DNA of 63,098 nucleotides, taken from DATJQA01 sp041169145. GTDB lineage: Bacteria > Patescibacteriota > Minisyncoccia > UBA6257 > 2-01-FULL-56-20. Below, one piece after another: positions 22,930 to 31,018 of this stretch (its first letter is position 1; each line of letters begins with the position of its first letter). A program made the position numbers and the translations under genes. The stretch is from positions 1 to 63,098 of the forward strand of contig JBEEJO010000001.1 in assembly GCA_041169145.1 (NCBI GenBank), in the 5' to 3' direction. Under the pieces are notes generated by a model. The model was not told the DNA's origin. It worked only from the letters and a program-made list of their open reading frames with translations, and made no database searches.

Positions 22930-24345
22930 TTATTTTTCGTTCTTTATTGCTAATCCTAATTCATCAAGCTGCTTCTTGTCTACGGACGCAGGGCTTCCCA
23001 TCATCGGATCGCGGCCGTCGCCGGTCTTCGCGAACGCAATGACCTCGCGGATATTCGGCTCGTTCTGAAGTATCGCAACAAGCCGATCCAGCCCCCATGC
23101 GATGCCGCCGTGCGGCGGCGCGCCGAACGAGAGCGCCTGCAGCATATGGCCGAAGTTCTTTTCTATCCGCTCATCGGTGAATCCCATGATCGAGAAAACG
23201 GCTTTTAAGGCTTCGGGACGATGATTTCGGATGCTCCCCCCGCCGATCTCGAACCCATTCAGGGCAATATCATATTGCGTGGTGAGAATGTCGGGGATAT
23301 TCTTCCCGGCAAGCAGGTCGTCCGCATATTCCGGTTTCGGCGCCGAGAACGGGTTGTGCGTGAACGTCCACTGCGGTAATCCCTCGGCTGCTGCCTCGGG
23401 ATGAACGGGTCCTTCGACCCGTTCAAAGAACGGAAAATCGATGACCCAACAAAATGCGAGGAGGTTCGGGTCGTTCTTGTCGGTTCGCATGTCCGGTCGG
23501 TCGGTTTTGTACCGTTCCATCGCCTCCTTATACGTGAGGCGAGGAAATGGCTTTTCCTGTATCGTTTTCTCCGGGTAGAGCTTTTCCACCAATGCGATGA
23601 GCAATGCTTCGTTCAGGGCCATTACGTCTTCACGCTCTACGAAACTCATTTCCATATCAAGCTGAGTGAACTCCGGCTGACGGTCGCCGCGCGTATCCTC
23701 ATCACGGAAACACCGTGCGATCTGGAAATACTTTTCCACGCCCGCAACCATAAGCAATTGTTTATATTGCTGCGGCGACTGCGGGAGAGCATAGAAATTG
23801 CCGGGGCTTATCCGCGACGGCACAAGATAATCCCGCGCGCCTTCCGGCGTAGATCGCGAAAGCGACGGCGTTTCGATCTCAAGGAATCCTTTCTCATCCA
23901 TCCAGTCGCGGATGAATTTCACCAAGCGATGGCGCATGCGGAAATTCTTCGCCATCCGTTCGCGGCGCAGATCCAGATACCGATACTTCAAACGAACCTC
24001 TTCGTTGACGTCATAGCCATCCCCATCAACCGGTATCGGCATCTCCCCCGCCGGATTCAATACGGTGAGCGACTTCGCCTCTACCTCTATTGTGCCGTTC
24101 GGGACCTTGTCGTTCACCATCGCCGCCGGGCGGGCTTTCACCATGCCGGTCATATGGATGACATACTCGAGACGCATATCGCCTGCGCCTTGAATCTGGG
24201 GCGTAAACACGACCTGCACCAACCCCGTGCGATCGCGAAGATCAATGAAAATGATCTTCCCGTGATCGCGGCGGGCGTGCACCCAGCCGAAAAGCTCAAC
24301 CTCTTTCCCAGCGGAATTCTTCAGGTCTTGTATCCAGGTCCTCAT
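22930..24345 (-). CDS. aspS: Aspartyl-tRNA synthetase lacking the GAD insertion domain
   Basis: The 471-aa class II synthetase begins with the OB-fold anticodon domain (ELFGWVHARRDHGKIIFIDL) and has motif 2 FRDEDTRGDRQPEFTQLD and motif 3 GIAWGLDRLVAIL. Bacterial-type AspRS is about 590 aa because of a GAD domain between motifs 2 and 3; here only about 70 residues separate KPFPRLTYKEAM from the catalytic segment, so GAD is missing. Start 24345 fits the family opening; 24357 is possible. A shared -10 region at 24361-24367 serves this gene and the divergent mgtC-like gene. Confidence 0.92.
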   Translation of the reverse strand: MRTWIQDLKNSAGKEVELFGWVHARRDHGKIIFIDLRDRTGLVQVVFTPQIQGAGDMRLEYVIHMTGMVKARPAAMVNDKVPNGTIEVEAKSLTVLNPAGEMPIPVDGDGYDVNEEVRLKYRYLDLRRERMAKNFRMRHRLVKFIRDWMDEKGFLEIETPSLSRSTPEGARDYLVPSRISPGNFYALPQSPQQYKQLLMVAGVEKYFQIARCFRDEDTRGDRQPEFTQLDMEMSFVEREDVMALNEALLIALVEKLYPEKTIQEKPFPRLTYKEAMERYKTDRPDMRTDKNDPNLLAFCWVIDFPFFERVEGPVHPEAAAEGLPQWTFTHNPFSAPKPEYADDLLAGKNIPDILTTQYDIALNGFEIGGGSIRNHRPEALKAVFSIMGFTDERIEKNFGHMLQALSFGAPPHGGIAWGLDRLVAILQNEPNIREVIAFAKTGDGRDPMMGSPASVDKKQLDELGLAIKNEK

Positions 24346-24360
24346 AGGTAATGTCATGTG

Positions 24361-24367
24361 GTATAAT
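24361..24367. promoter_or_regulatory. Shared bidirectional -10 box between aspS and the mgtC-like gene
   Basis: TATAAT at 24361-24366 on the plus strand has TG one base upstream (extended -10) and lies 7 nt before ATG 24374. On the minus strand the overlapping TATTAT (24362-24367) lies 4 nt before ATG 24357, and 16 nt before ATG 24345. One symmetric A/T box may therefore start both transcripts. Confidence 0.5.
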
Positions 24368-24373
24368 ACGGCA

Positions 24374-24838
24374 ATGATGGACTTTTCTCAAATGTATGCG
24401 CAGTTCGCGATCGCCATCGTCCTCGGCGCCCTCATGGGCCTGGAACGGGAGCTTGCCGGGAAAGAAGCCGGTATTAGAACCGGCATGATGGTTGCCAGCG
24501 GATCGGCGATATTCACCATTGTTGCGCTCCACCTGCCCGCTCTCCTCGCGGAGAATTATGCGACGAATGTCCACGACATCCTTGCCCATAATGCCGGCTT
24601 TTTGAACGTCATCGCGAACATCGCCGTCGGCATCGGATTTCTCGGCGCCGGCATCATCATCAAGACCGAAGAACATGTCTATGGCCTTACGTCTGCCGCC
24701 GTCATTTGGGTCATTGCGGCTGTTGGCATGCTTGCGGGACTCGGTCTTACGCAGTTCGCCGTCACGACCGCCGTGACGCTTTCCGTACTGCTCTATATCA
24801 TGCGTAAGCTCGGTATTTCGGAAAAGCTTCAACGCTGA
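24374..24838 (+). CDS. MgtC/SapB family membrane protein
   Basis: The 154-aa protein has four membrane helices and the MgtC signatures LGALMGLERELAGKEAGIRT near residue 20 and VGIGFLGAGIIIK near residue 93, followed by GLTSAAVIWVIAAVG. The family is linked with magnesium limitation and membrane energetics; the exact role here is unknown. The C-terminal cytoplasmic domain of MgtC is absent. The transcript is leaderless from the extended -10 at 24361. Confidence 0.9.
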   Translation: MMDFSQMYAQFAIAIVLGALMGLERELAGKEAGIRTGMMVASGSAIFTIVALHLPALLAENYATNVHDILAHNAGFLNVIANIAVGIGFLGAGIIIKTEEHVYGLTSAAVIWVIAAVGMLAGLGLTQFAVTTAVTLSVLLYIMRKLGISEKLQR

Positions 24839-24935
24839 GAGAAATAGCAACCCCTCGACCCGGCCAGGGTCGTCTTCCCTGTGCTATCCGTATTCGTCGC
24901 AAGGCGACGAAGGATTCTGGTCGTAAAAATGAAGT

Positions 24936-24963
24936 GGCCCGGGAACCTTGCAGTCCCCGGGCC
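24936..24963 (-). terminator. Terminator of the 97-aa zinc-finger-like gene
   Basis: GGCCCGGG (24936-24943) pairs with CCCGGGCC (24956-24963). On the minus strand it is followed by ACTTCATTTTTACG. Confidence 0.7.
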
Positions 24964-25034
24964 GAACTTGAAACGAACCTGAAAGCGGCTGGCGAAGCCG
25001 GTGATGTGCGCCGGCAGCCTCCGCGTCGGAGTGG

Positions 25035-25328
25035 TCAGGCCCGAGCCGCCGGTCTGCCGGCCGTCTTCTTCGGGGACGGAACTCCGACGTTTTGCGCCGC
25101 ACGCTCCTGCTTCATCTCCCGGAACTGTCCGCTGAGCTTCCTCGTATGCTCCAGCATGGCGCCGTACTCCGGGCTATGCTCCACGCACGACTGGTGGTGG
25201 ACCTTGTTCTTGGGGTCGATCACCCGTTTGTCTACGGGATAGAAGACCCTCTTCCCACAGGTCGCACATTCGAGGTCGTCGCGCATGAGCTCCAAGAGCC
25301 CGCACCGGTCCAAATTCATCTGTGACAT
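25035..25328 (-). CDS. Small putative zinc-finger protein
   Basis: The 97-aa protein (start MSQMNLDRCGLLEL) contains CATCGKRVFY and VHHQSCVEH about 20 residues apart, a possible Cys/His zinc site, then a charged helix and a Lys/Pro/Ala tail. Family is not recognised. Start 25328 is chosen because GAGGG lies about 12 nt upstream; an ATG 20 codons earlier is open. The gene has a consensus promoter (25441-25469, minus strand) and its own terminator, and belongs to the Shine-Dalgarno monocistronic class with less certainty. Confidence 0.6.
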   Translation of the reverse strand: MSQMNLDRCGLLELMRDDLECATCGKRVFYPVDKRVIDPKNKVHHQSCVEHSPEYGAMLEHTRKLSGQFREMKQERAAQNVGVPSPKKTAGRPAARA

Positions 25329-25440
25329 TCCGCTGCCCTCTTTCGTGTTCGTTCTTGTCAACGCACAGCCTCGCGAAAAGCCGTGCACGATGTGCTCTCA
25401 TCCGGCCACGCGTGCATGCGCGCGCGAACGGATGTCGCAC

Positions 25441-25469
25441 ATTATATCAGCGTGGATATTTTCAGTCAA
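25441..25469 (-). promoter_or_regulatory. Promoter of the zinc-finger-like gene
   Basis: TTGACT (25464-25469) and TATAAT (25441-25446) on the minus strand are 17 nt apart. It is divergent from the promoter at 25499. Confidence 0.75.
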
Positions 25470-25498
25470 TTATCCAAGCTTGTGGAAAACTTCCTTGC

Positions 25499-25527
25499 TT
25501 GACATTCAAATTATCGTGTGCTATATT
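25499..25527 (+). promoter_or_regulatory. Promoter of the 3D-domain gene
   Basis: TTGACA (25499-25504) and TATATT (25522-25527) are 17 nt apart. Transcription would start near 25534, leaving a leader of about 170 nt. Confidence 0.7.
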
Positions 25528-25533
25528 TTCATC

Positions 25534-25703
25534 AGCTCGTCTGTAATCCGTTTCGCTTTTCCCGGACATTAACATCTTTCGGGAGGTTATCGTTCGTTGT
25601 TCGGTCGCGCAGGGAAGCGCGGGCGTTCATTTTCGGGAAAAGCGAAAAAAAACTGAACACATCGCGAGCATATATTCACTCGCCACTCTATCGGAGGTCT
25701 CGA
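25534..25703 (+). promoter_or_regulatory. Structured 5' leader of the 3D-domain gene
   Basis: The 170-nt leader contains a 14-bp inverted repeat, TTTCGCTTTTCCCG (25551-25564) and its exact complement (25634-25647), enclosing a second GGGAGGT (25579-25585) and a GCGC hairpin. The functional GGAGGT at 25693-25698 lies outside the stem. No known riboswitch class is recognised. Confidence 0.45.
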
Positions 25704-26192
25704 TTGCGAACAAAAAACCACGACGTAGAGGACCATCACACGCGGCAGGTCGTCCGGCTTGCTCTTTTTGCATTCGTCTGCATGCTCCCCCACTGTCGGG
25801 GCATAGCGCGCGCGGCGGACGTGAATGAACAGCCGGCGATCACTGTTCCGTACGTCGTTCACGAAGAAGTTCCCGCGCCACGGCTCGTTCTTATGGAGGT
25901 AACGCTCACCGGCTACTGTCCGTGCACGAAGTGTACGGGAAAGAATGGACCGTGGAACAAGCGGACGACCCGCTACGGAGACCTCGCCATCGTCTGCGAC
26001 GGCGTCGCGGCGGACCCTGGCGTCCTGGTACCGCGATCGCGCATCTACATCCCCGGCATCGGCTGGCGCGAGGTAGATGATATCGGCGGCGATATTAAAG
26101 GCCATCGGCTGGATGTTCGATTCCCCGACCATGAATCGGCGCTTCGTTTCGGCATTCACCGCAAGGTGATCGTCGGCGTTCTCGTCGCTTGA
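25704..26192 (+). CDS. Secreted 3D-domain protein (TTG start)
   Basis: I start at TTG 25704 because GGAGGT lies 5 nt upstream; no ATG is better placed. The 162-aa protein has a signal peptide (VVRLALFAFVCMLP) and a C-terminal 3D domain: TLTGYCPCTKCTGKNG, GVAADPGVLVPRSRIYIPG and VDDIGGDIKGHRLDVRF, with the three conserved Asp residues. Family members are wall-active or resuscitation-type proteins related to the MltA catalytic barrel. A predicted lytic role is inference. Consensus promoter, long leader and own terminator accompany it. Confidence 0.85.
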   Translation: MRTKNHDVEDHHTRQVVRLALFAFVCMLPHCRGIARAADVNEQPAITVPYVVHEEVPAPRLVLMEVTLTGYCPCTKCTGKNGPWNKRTTRYGDLAIVCDGVAADPGVLVPRSRIYIPGIGWREVDDIGGDIKGHRLDVRFPDHESALRFGIHRKVIVGVLVA

Positions 26193-26208
26193 TGTGTTCA
26201 TCATCTCC

Positions 26209-26234
26209 GCCCGGAGGATTTCGGTCCTCCGGGC
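26209..26234 (+). terminator. Terminator of the 3D-domain gene
   Basis: GCCCGGAGGA (26209-26218) pairs perfectly with TCCTCCGGGC (26225-26234); a modest T-containing tail (GTGCGTATTTCTG) follows. Confidence 0.65.
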
Positions 26235-26251
26235 GTGCGTATTTCTGCTCG

Positions 26252-26279
26252 TTGACTATGGGATTACCCGACGTATACT
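26252..26279 (+). promoter_or_regulatory. Promoter of the 111-aa membrane protein gene
   Basis: TTGACT (26252-26257) and TATACT (26274-26279) are 16 nt apart, 52 nt before the GTG start. Confidence 0.7.
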
Positions 26280-26331
26280 TCTGAGAACACAGCGCAGGGA
26301 CTGTAGCTCTTTCCAAGAAGGGAGGTATCCC

Positions 26332-26667
26332 GTGAGGCCAAGGCAGGAATATGTGCTTGCGTTCCTCGTTGCCGTTTTCTTTGCGATCGTAAACAGCGGC
26401 ATGGAGCAGGGCGCGTACAATTCCCCGCCCACGACAGCTCTTGCGAAGCGCGGCTCCGTCGAGACAGAACGTTCGTTCTCCGGCGCAACGTGGCTCATCG
26501 CGGACGATTCGACGGCGGAAGGGCGCAAGAACAACGAAGAGCTGCGCTACGCGATAACGTGGATAGCCACGAGGGCGTGCTGCGCCATCATCGCGCTTGC
26601 TGTCGGCATATTCATCCTGGCAAAGCGCTTTCCGCCGCTACCGCGAAATCCTCCTCCGCACATCTAG
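26332..26667 (+). CDS. Two-helix membrane protein of unknown function (GTG start)
   Basis: Start GTG 26332 is fixed by GGGAGGT (26320-26326) 5 nt upstream. The 111-aa protein has a hydrophobic helix at residues 7-23 and another at 81-97, separated by a polar loop (ERSFSGATWLIADDSTAEG), and a Pro-rich C-terminus. No family is recognised. It has its own promoter and a perfect 14-bp terminator, like its upstream neighbour. Confidence 0.65.
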   Translation: MRPRQEYVLAFLVAVFFAIVNSGMEQGAYNSPPTTALAKRGSVETERSFSGATWLIADDSTAEGRKNNEELRYAITWIATRACCAIIALAVGIFILAKRFPPLPRNPPPHI

Positions 26668-26669
26668 AG

Positions 26670-26704
26670 AGCGGCCGATGTCCTTGTTCAGGACATCGGC
26701 CGCT
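26670..26704 (+). terminator. Strong hairpin ending the 111-aa gene
   Basis: AGCGGCCGATGTCC (26670-26683) pairs perfectly with GGACATCGGCCGCT (26691-26704). The following sequence (TCACGC) has no clear T-run, so termination may rely on the stem or be bidirectional. Confidence 0.55.
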
Positions 26705-26725
26705 TCACGCATTCACGCGTGCATG

Positions 26726-27253
26726 CTATAACCGGAACTCACCGAGCACCGAATAGTCGGCGCCCGATGGCGATAATATTGACTCCATCAACACGAACGT
26801 CCGCGCCTCTTCCGTCCACAAAACCGCGTCGTTGATGTTTTGCGCCGAAAATTTCGGAAAGCGCGCCGGATCAAAACGTGCCACGGTCATATGAAGCCGA
26901 AACGGTTTTTTGTCCGCATTTCGCGTGAGCGCGCGCTCGATGGTATGTTTCGCGGTGAACAGCTGGTCCGGAGCTTCTCCCTCTGCCCAGATAAGCCGGG
27001 GCTCGCGAAGCGTCGGACCGTATCGCACGAGCGTGTAATTCATGGTGAACGGCCCGATCGATCCTTCGGCCATACGCAGAACGTCCAACACCGCATCGAT
27101 GTCTTCCTCCTCCCACGGCGGTATCACGGTCACATGGAGATTCTTCGGCGCCACCCACCGCACCGGGAGATTCCTATATTGCTTGCGCCACGCATAGACG
27201 GCGTCGTGGATGCCTTTTGAAGCAGGAATAGCAACAAACAGCCGGTGGCTCAT
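26726..27253 (-). CDS. thpR: RNA 2',3'-cyclic phosphodiesterase (2H/LigT family)
   Basis: The 175-aa protein has the two HxT motifs of the 2H phosphoesterases, LHVTVIP near residue 40 and LHMTVARF near residue 125. ThpR opens 2',3'-cyclic phosphates on RNA and can ligate 2'-5' ends. Start 27253 (MSHRLFVAI) matches the family opening; 27277 is the longer option. It lies downstream of the YdjM-like gene in the same direction. Confidence 0.88.
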   Translation of the reverse strand: MSHRLFVAIPASKGIHDAVYAWRKQYRNLPVRWVAPKNLHVTVIPPWEEEDIDAVLDVLRMAEGSIGPFTMNYTLVRYGPTLREPRLIWAEGEAPDQLFTAKHTIERALTRNADKKPFRLHMTVARFDPARFPKFSAQNINDAVLWTEEARTFVLMESILSPSGADYSVLGEFRL

Positions 27254-27297
27254 GGACCCCATGCCGCCATCATACACAACCGCAACGCCGAAACAAG

Positions 27298-27930
27298 TCA
27301 GGATACGATCCGCCGGACCGCAGGCACGAGCGTTTCTTCTTCCATTGTTTCAATGCGTTTCCGCTTGCGGCGCACTATATAGAACCCAGCGGCCAGCGCA
27401 ATATAGTTCGGGACCAAGATCACCGGATGTGACCATGGCATACCGTTGAAATGCCACGCGGAAAACGGCCAGAGTAAGGGCGTCGGATAAAAGTCGCTGC
27501 TGTGCGTGAACACGTCCATCGCAATATGCAAAAGCCATGGCGTCATCTCCCATATGAACGCGTAGCTCCGTTTCAGGACGAATTTCCGAAACGCCCAAAC
27601 GGCGAAGAATACGGCGAAGAATACGATGGCGCTATGCGTTACGCTGTAGATCTCGCGGGTCACCCAGAAGATGCCATTCGTTTCGGCTCCGATAACCTCC
27701 GCTTCGCGCGGGCGTATAAACTGTTCAGGTTCAATATGGCCGGAAAGGATGCCTCCGCCGAAAAGCAGAAACACGGGCGTGAACGCAATGAGGTCCGGCG
27801 CGAATCCCCAGAACGCCGAGAGGAGTGGATCGAGCTTTCGGACCTCCCCGTTCTTTTTCGTTCTGCGCAAACGAATATTCACCGATTTCGCGAGGAGCGC
27901 GCCCCACAGGCCATGAGAAATGATGTCCAT
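27298..27930 (-). CDS. YdjM-like inner-membrane protein (putative metal-dependent hydrolase family)
   Basis: The 210-aa protein opens MDIISHGLWGALLAK and has several membrane helices, with WGFAPDLIAF, YSVTHSAIVF and LHIAMDVFTHS carrying the conserved His and Asp residues of the DUF457/YdjM membrane family. Annotations as a metal-dependent hydrolase rest on those residues; function has not been defined. It is probably co-transcribed with the thpR gene. The C-terminus is basic and cytoplasmic. Confidence 0.75.
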   Translation of the reverse strand: MDIISHGLWGALLAKSVNIRLRRTKKNGEVRKLDPLLSAFWGFAPDLIAFTPVFLLFGGGILSGHIEPEQFIRPREAEVIGAETNGIFWVTREIYSVTHSAIVFFAVFFAVWAFRKFVLKRSYAFIWEMTPWLLHIAMDVFTHSSDFYPTPLLWPFSAWHFNGMPWSHPVILVPNYIALAAGFYIVRRKRKRIETMEEETLVPAVRRIVS

Positions 27931-27983
27931 AGGTATTATGTGAAATCCGTCTCGATATCGATCAGTATAGCAAAAACATCACG

Positions 27984-28697
27984 TTACGCCGGAATCTCAT
28001 ATATCATGTCCTTCCGCTCGACCACGATCTTCCAGCCGTTCCGGCGGGCCGCGCGATAGAGAGCGCGATTCGGATTGAAACAAATAGGACGCTCGACAAG
28101 CTTCAAAAATGGGACATCGGATTCAGTGTCCCCCACGCCTACCGAGCCGCGCAGCGTAAGCCCCTCTTTTTCGATCGCGCGCTTCAGCACAACCGACTTG
28201 TTCAGCATGACCTCCGTATGCAGTCGTTTCCCCGTGAATTGCTTTGTCCGCTCATCGAGCTCGAACAGCATGCCGTATACCTTGTGAAATCCCATCTGCT
28301 TCCCGAAAGAACCGGCGATATATTTCGGCGAGTGCGATATGGCAAGCAGAAAATACCCCTGCCGGCGAAGCATATGCACCAGATCGCGGGTATATCGGTA
28401 GACCCGGTGGCGATGAATGCGGACGACTTGGCGCACAACACGCAGGAAATCGCGTTCGTGGATTCCCCGGAGGTGCCGGTCGAATGCCCGAATGACCGCG
28501 AGGATGTATTTGTCGTAGCCGTCTTTCCGGTCAAGCCAGCGCCGATATGCGCGGTCATAAACGGCGCGGGCGCTTTTGGGAAACACGCCGGCATGGATCA
28601 GCTCTTCCACAAGTTCTATCAACAGACTGGACCGGAAGATGGTCCCGTCGATGTCGAAAACGGCAAGTTTTTTGTTCTTAGCGGACGGTTGTTTCAT
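27984..28697 (-). CDS. HAD-IB family phosphatase
   Basis: The 237-aa protein starts MKQPSAKNKKLAVFDIDGTI; DIDGT is HAD motif I with the nucleophile Asp. Motif II is FLLAISHSP and motif IV is GVGDTESDVPFL. The helical cap between about residues 30 and 105 matches the SerB/CicA type (HAD-IB). Substrate is unknown; phosphoserine or lipid-phosphate intermediates are possibilities. The ATG overlaps the end of nth by 20 bp. Confidence 0.85.
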   Translation of the reverse strand: MKQPSAKNKKLAVFDIDGTIFRSSLLIELVEELIHAGVFPKSARAVYDRAYRRWLDRKDGYDKYILAVIRAFDRHLRGIHERDFLRVVRQVVRIHRHRVYRYTRDLVHMLRRQGYFLLAISHSPKYIAGSFGKQMGFHKVYGMLFELDERTKQFTGKRLHTEVMLNKSVVLKRAIEKEGLTLRGSVGVGDTESDVPFLKLVERPICFNPNRALYRAARRNGWKIVVERKDMIYEIPA

Positions 28698-29343
28698 AGT
28701 TCGCCAATGGACAACGCGAGTGGTCCTTTGTTCTTGCGGTGCAATATGCCCGGCCATATTCAATGAGGCGATATGTGAGCCGGAACCATTCCTTCTTGGG
28801 AAACAACGCCATGAGATCTTGCTCTATGCGTTCGGGGTTCTCGTGTCGCGACAGTCCGAGGCGTCGCGCAAGACGCTGGACATGCGTATCGACAGCGATG
28901 CCCTCCACGATACCATACGCGTTTCCCAGGATAATATTTGCCGTTTTCCGCCCAACGCCGGGAATGGATATCATCTCATGCATCGTCATCGGCAGCTTCC
29001 CGCCGAAGCGGTTCTTCAGCATCTTTGCGGCCGCAAGGATATTCTTCGTTTTGTTCCGATAAAATCCGGTCTGCCGGATATCCCGTTCGAACTCCTTGGG
29101 TTTTGCGCGGACATAATCATCGAACGTGCGATACTTCTTGAAGAGTTCCGCTGTCACTTCGTTCACTTTTTTGTCCGTACATTGCGCCGAAAGTTCTACG
29201 GCAACAAGGAGTTCCCAATGGCTCCGATATCGAAGGACCATGTTCGCGTCCGGGAACAGACGTTTTAATCTCGCAAGGATCGTTGCGGCGCGGATCCTCT
29301 CGCGTGCCGAACCGGTCGCAGTGCGATGTGCCGGTTGTGTCAT
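28678..29343 (-). CDS. nth: Endonuclease III, iron-sulfur ligands partly lost
   Basis: This 221-aa base-excision glycosylase/AP lyase has the helix-hairpin-helix IPGVGRKTANIIL with the catalytic Lys, and the catalytic Asp in AVDTHVQRLARRLGL. Canonical Nth ends in a C-x6-C-x2-C-x5-C cluster loop. Here the region reads YCTARTKDHSRCPLANYETT, keeping two cysteines and replacing the second ligand with His and the fourth with Thr or nothing, so a [4Fe-4S] cluster is doubtful. Start 29343 overlaps the EamA stop. Confidence 0.92.
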   Translation of the reverse strand: MTQPAHRTATGSARERIRAATILARLKRLFPDANMVLRYRSHWELLVAVELSAQCTDKKVNEVTAELFKKYRTFDDYVRAKPKEFERDIRQTGFYRNKTKNILAAAKMLKNRFGGKLPMTMHEMISIPGVGRKTANIILGNAYGIVEGIAVDTHVQRLARRLGLSRHENPERIEQDLMALFPKKEWFRLTYRLIEYGRAYCTARTKDHSRCPLANYETTVR

Positions 29344-29762
29344 TTGAATGTGATAAGGAGCGCACCGGCGACCATGAGTACCGTCCCGAGAATGGACCGC
29401 CACGTCAACTGTTCGCCGAGAAAGAGCGCCGCAAGCACAACGACGAAGACCAAGCTGAGCCGGTCAATGACCACTACTTTCGTCGCCAATCCATATTTGA
29501 GCGCGACAAAATAGAACAGCCACGAAAGCGCTCCGGCAATGCCGGATGCGGCGATAAGCTGCCAATCGCGTACCGTGAATGTTGCGGCGGAGAATCCGGA
29601 GAACTTTCCGAGTGCCACACTCACCGCCACCAAAAACACCGCCATAATGATGGACCGGACAGTCGTGGCAAGCGTTGGGTCAATGTTCTTCAGTCCTAAC
29701 TTCCCAAGAATGGCGACAAGCGCGGCGGTGATAGCAGAGAGAACGGCATAGAGAAGCCACAT
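29340..29762 (-). CDS. EamA/DMT family membrane protein (single half)
   Basis: The 140-aa protein has five membrane helices and the EamA ending LSLVFVVVLAALFLGEQLTW, followed by GTVLMVAGALLI. It corresponds to one of the two repeats in full-length drug/metabolite transporters and would need to dimerise. Substrate is unknown. Its stop overlaps the nth ATG by 4 bp. Confidence 0.88.
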   Translation of the reverse strand: MWLLYAVLSAITAALVAILGKLGLKNIDPTLATTVRSIIMAVFLVAVSVALGKFSGFSAATFTVRDWQLIAASGIAGALSWLFYFVALKYGLATKVVVIDRLSLVFVVVLAALFLGEQLTWRSILGTVLMVAGALLITFK

Positions 29763-29803
29763 GAACGTATTGTACCAAGTTGCGCGCCTATGCCAAAAAT
29801 CTC

Positions 29804-31006
29804 CTAGCGTCCCGTTCGTTCCAGATATGCACGCCGAACGGCGGCGAGATTGTCTTCGCGTATCCCCTCTCGTATGCGTTCCATGAGCTCATTAAAGAAA
29901 TAGAGATTGTGGATAGTCGCAAGCCGTCCGGCCCGCAGATCTTTACTGCGGAATAAATCATGCAATTCGCGGCGCGATACCTGTTCATCCGCGCAGGTCG
30001 GACATTCGCACCCTTCTGCGATCGGACCGCCGTCATCGGCATACTTCCCTTTTCCGCCGATATCCAGCCGGCCTTCTTTGGTCCACAGGGCGCCATGCCG
30101 CGCTTCACGCGTCGGAATGACGCAATCGAACGTATCGATGCCCGCTTCCACTCCGACAAAGATATCTTCCACTCTACCGATGCCGAGCAAATGCCGTGGC
30201 TTATTTTCAGGCAGGAGCGGAATGGTCCAGAGAAGTTCGTCGGCGGTCCGTTCGTGCGTATCGCCGAACGAGTTGCTGAATGCACCGCCGATGCCGAATC
30301 CCGCACAAGGCAGGTTTCCGATGTATCGCGCGCTTTCTTTCCGCAGATCTTCATATGCTCCGCCCTGCACGATGCCGTAAAGCGCCTGTTCCGACGTTTT
30401 TGCCTCCAATGATCGTTCGGCCCAGCGATGCGTCCGCTCCATAGCCGTGCGCGTATACGCCTTGTCGTGATGCGGCGAACTCGGTTCATCGAACGCGAAT
30501 ATGATATCCGCGCCGAGCTGTTCTTGAATCCTCATAGAAAGTTCCGCGTCGAGATACTGCTCCTCATCCGCGCCGGCAAATGTAGGATCGCGGAAATACA
30601 CTCCCGCTTCCGTGACTCGCACCATGCTTTCACCGGAACGGAATTCACGGCCAGTTTCGGAAGATATCTTCCCTACGGCATGTTCGCGCGACGCGCCGAA
30701 ACTGAACACCTGAAATCCGCCGGAGTCGGTCATGATAATACCGTCATTCCACTCCATGCCGGCGTGCAGTCCCGGATACGATTCAAGTCCTTCATCGCCA
30801 AGCTCCCGCCACAAATGGTAGGTATTCGCGATGGCTATCTGGGTTTTTGTTCTCGGAATATCCTCCGGCTCTACTGTGCGGATATAGCCGTTCGTTGCAA
30901 CGGCAACGTATGCCGGGGTTTCGGCAACGCGATCGTCGATCGCCAAACGACCGACCCGCGCGCGACTCTTTGAGTCGCGCGCGGTGATTTCGAACGACAA
31001 TGCCAT
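29804..31006 (-). CDS. tgt: tRNA-guanine transglycosylase
   Basis: The 400-aa enzyme exchanges guanine-34 for a queuosine precursor in tRNAs with GUN anticodons, such as the tRNA-Tyr (GUA) at 62214. Visible are the active-site Asp in MTDSGGFQVFS, the second Asp in DTFDCVIPTR, the ARHGALW motif and the zinc ligands in CECPTC and a later His. No other queuosine genes are in the window. The gene is followed by short spacers to the EamA gene. Confidence 0.95.
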   Translation of the reverse strand: MALSFEITARDSKSRARVGRLAIDDRVAETPAYVAVATNGYIRTVEPEDIPRTKTQIAIANTYHLWRELGDEGLESYPGLHAGMEWNDGIIMTDSGGFQVFSFGASREHAVGKISSETGREFRSGESMVRVTEAGVYFRDPTFAGADEEQYLDAELSMRIQEQLGADIIFAFDEPSSPHHDKAYTRTAMERTHRWAERSLEAKTSEQALYGIVQGGAYEDLRKESARYIGNLPCAGFGIGGAFSNSFGDTHERTADELLWTIPLLPENKPRHLLGIGRVEDIFVGVEAGIDTFDCVIPTREARHGALWTKEGRLDIGGKGKYADDGGPIAEGCECPTCADEQVSRRELHDLFRSKDLRAGRLATIHNLYFFNELMERIREGIREDNLAAVRRAYLERTGR

Positions 31007-31018
31007 ACGACGTCCGAG

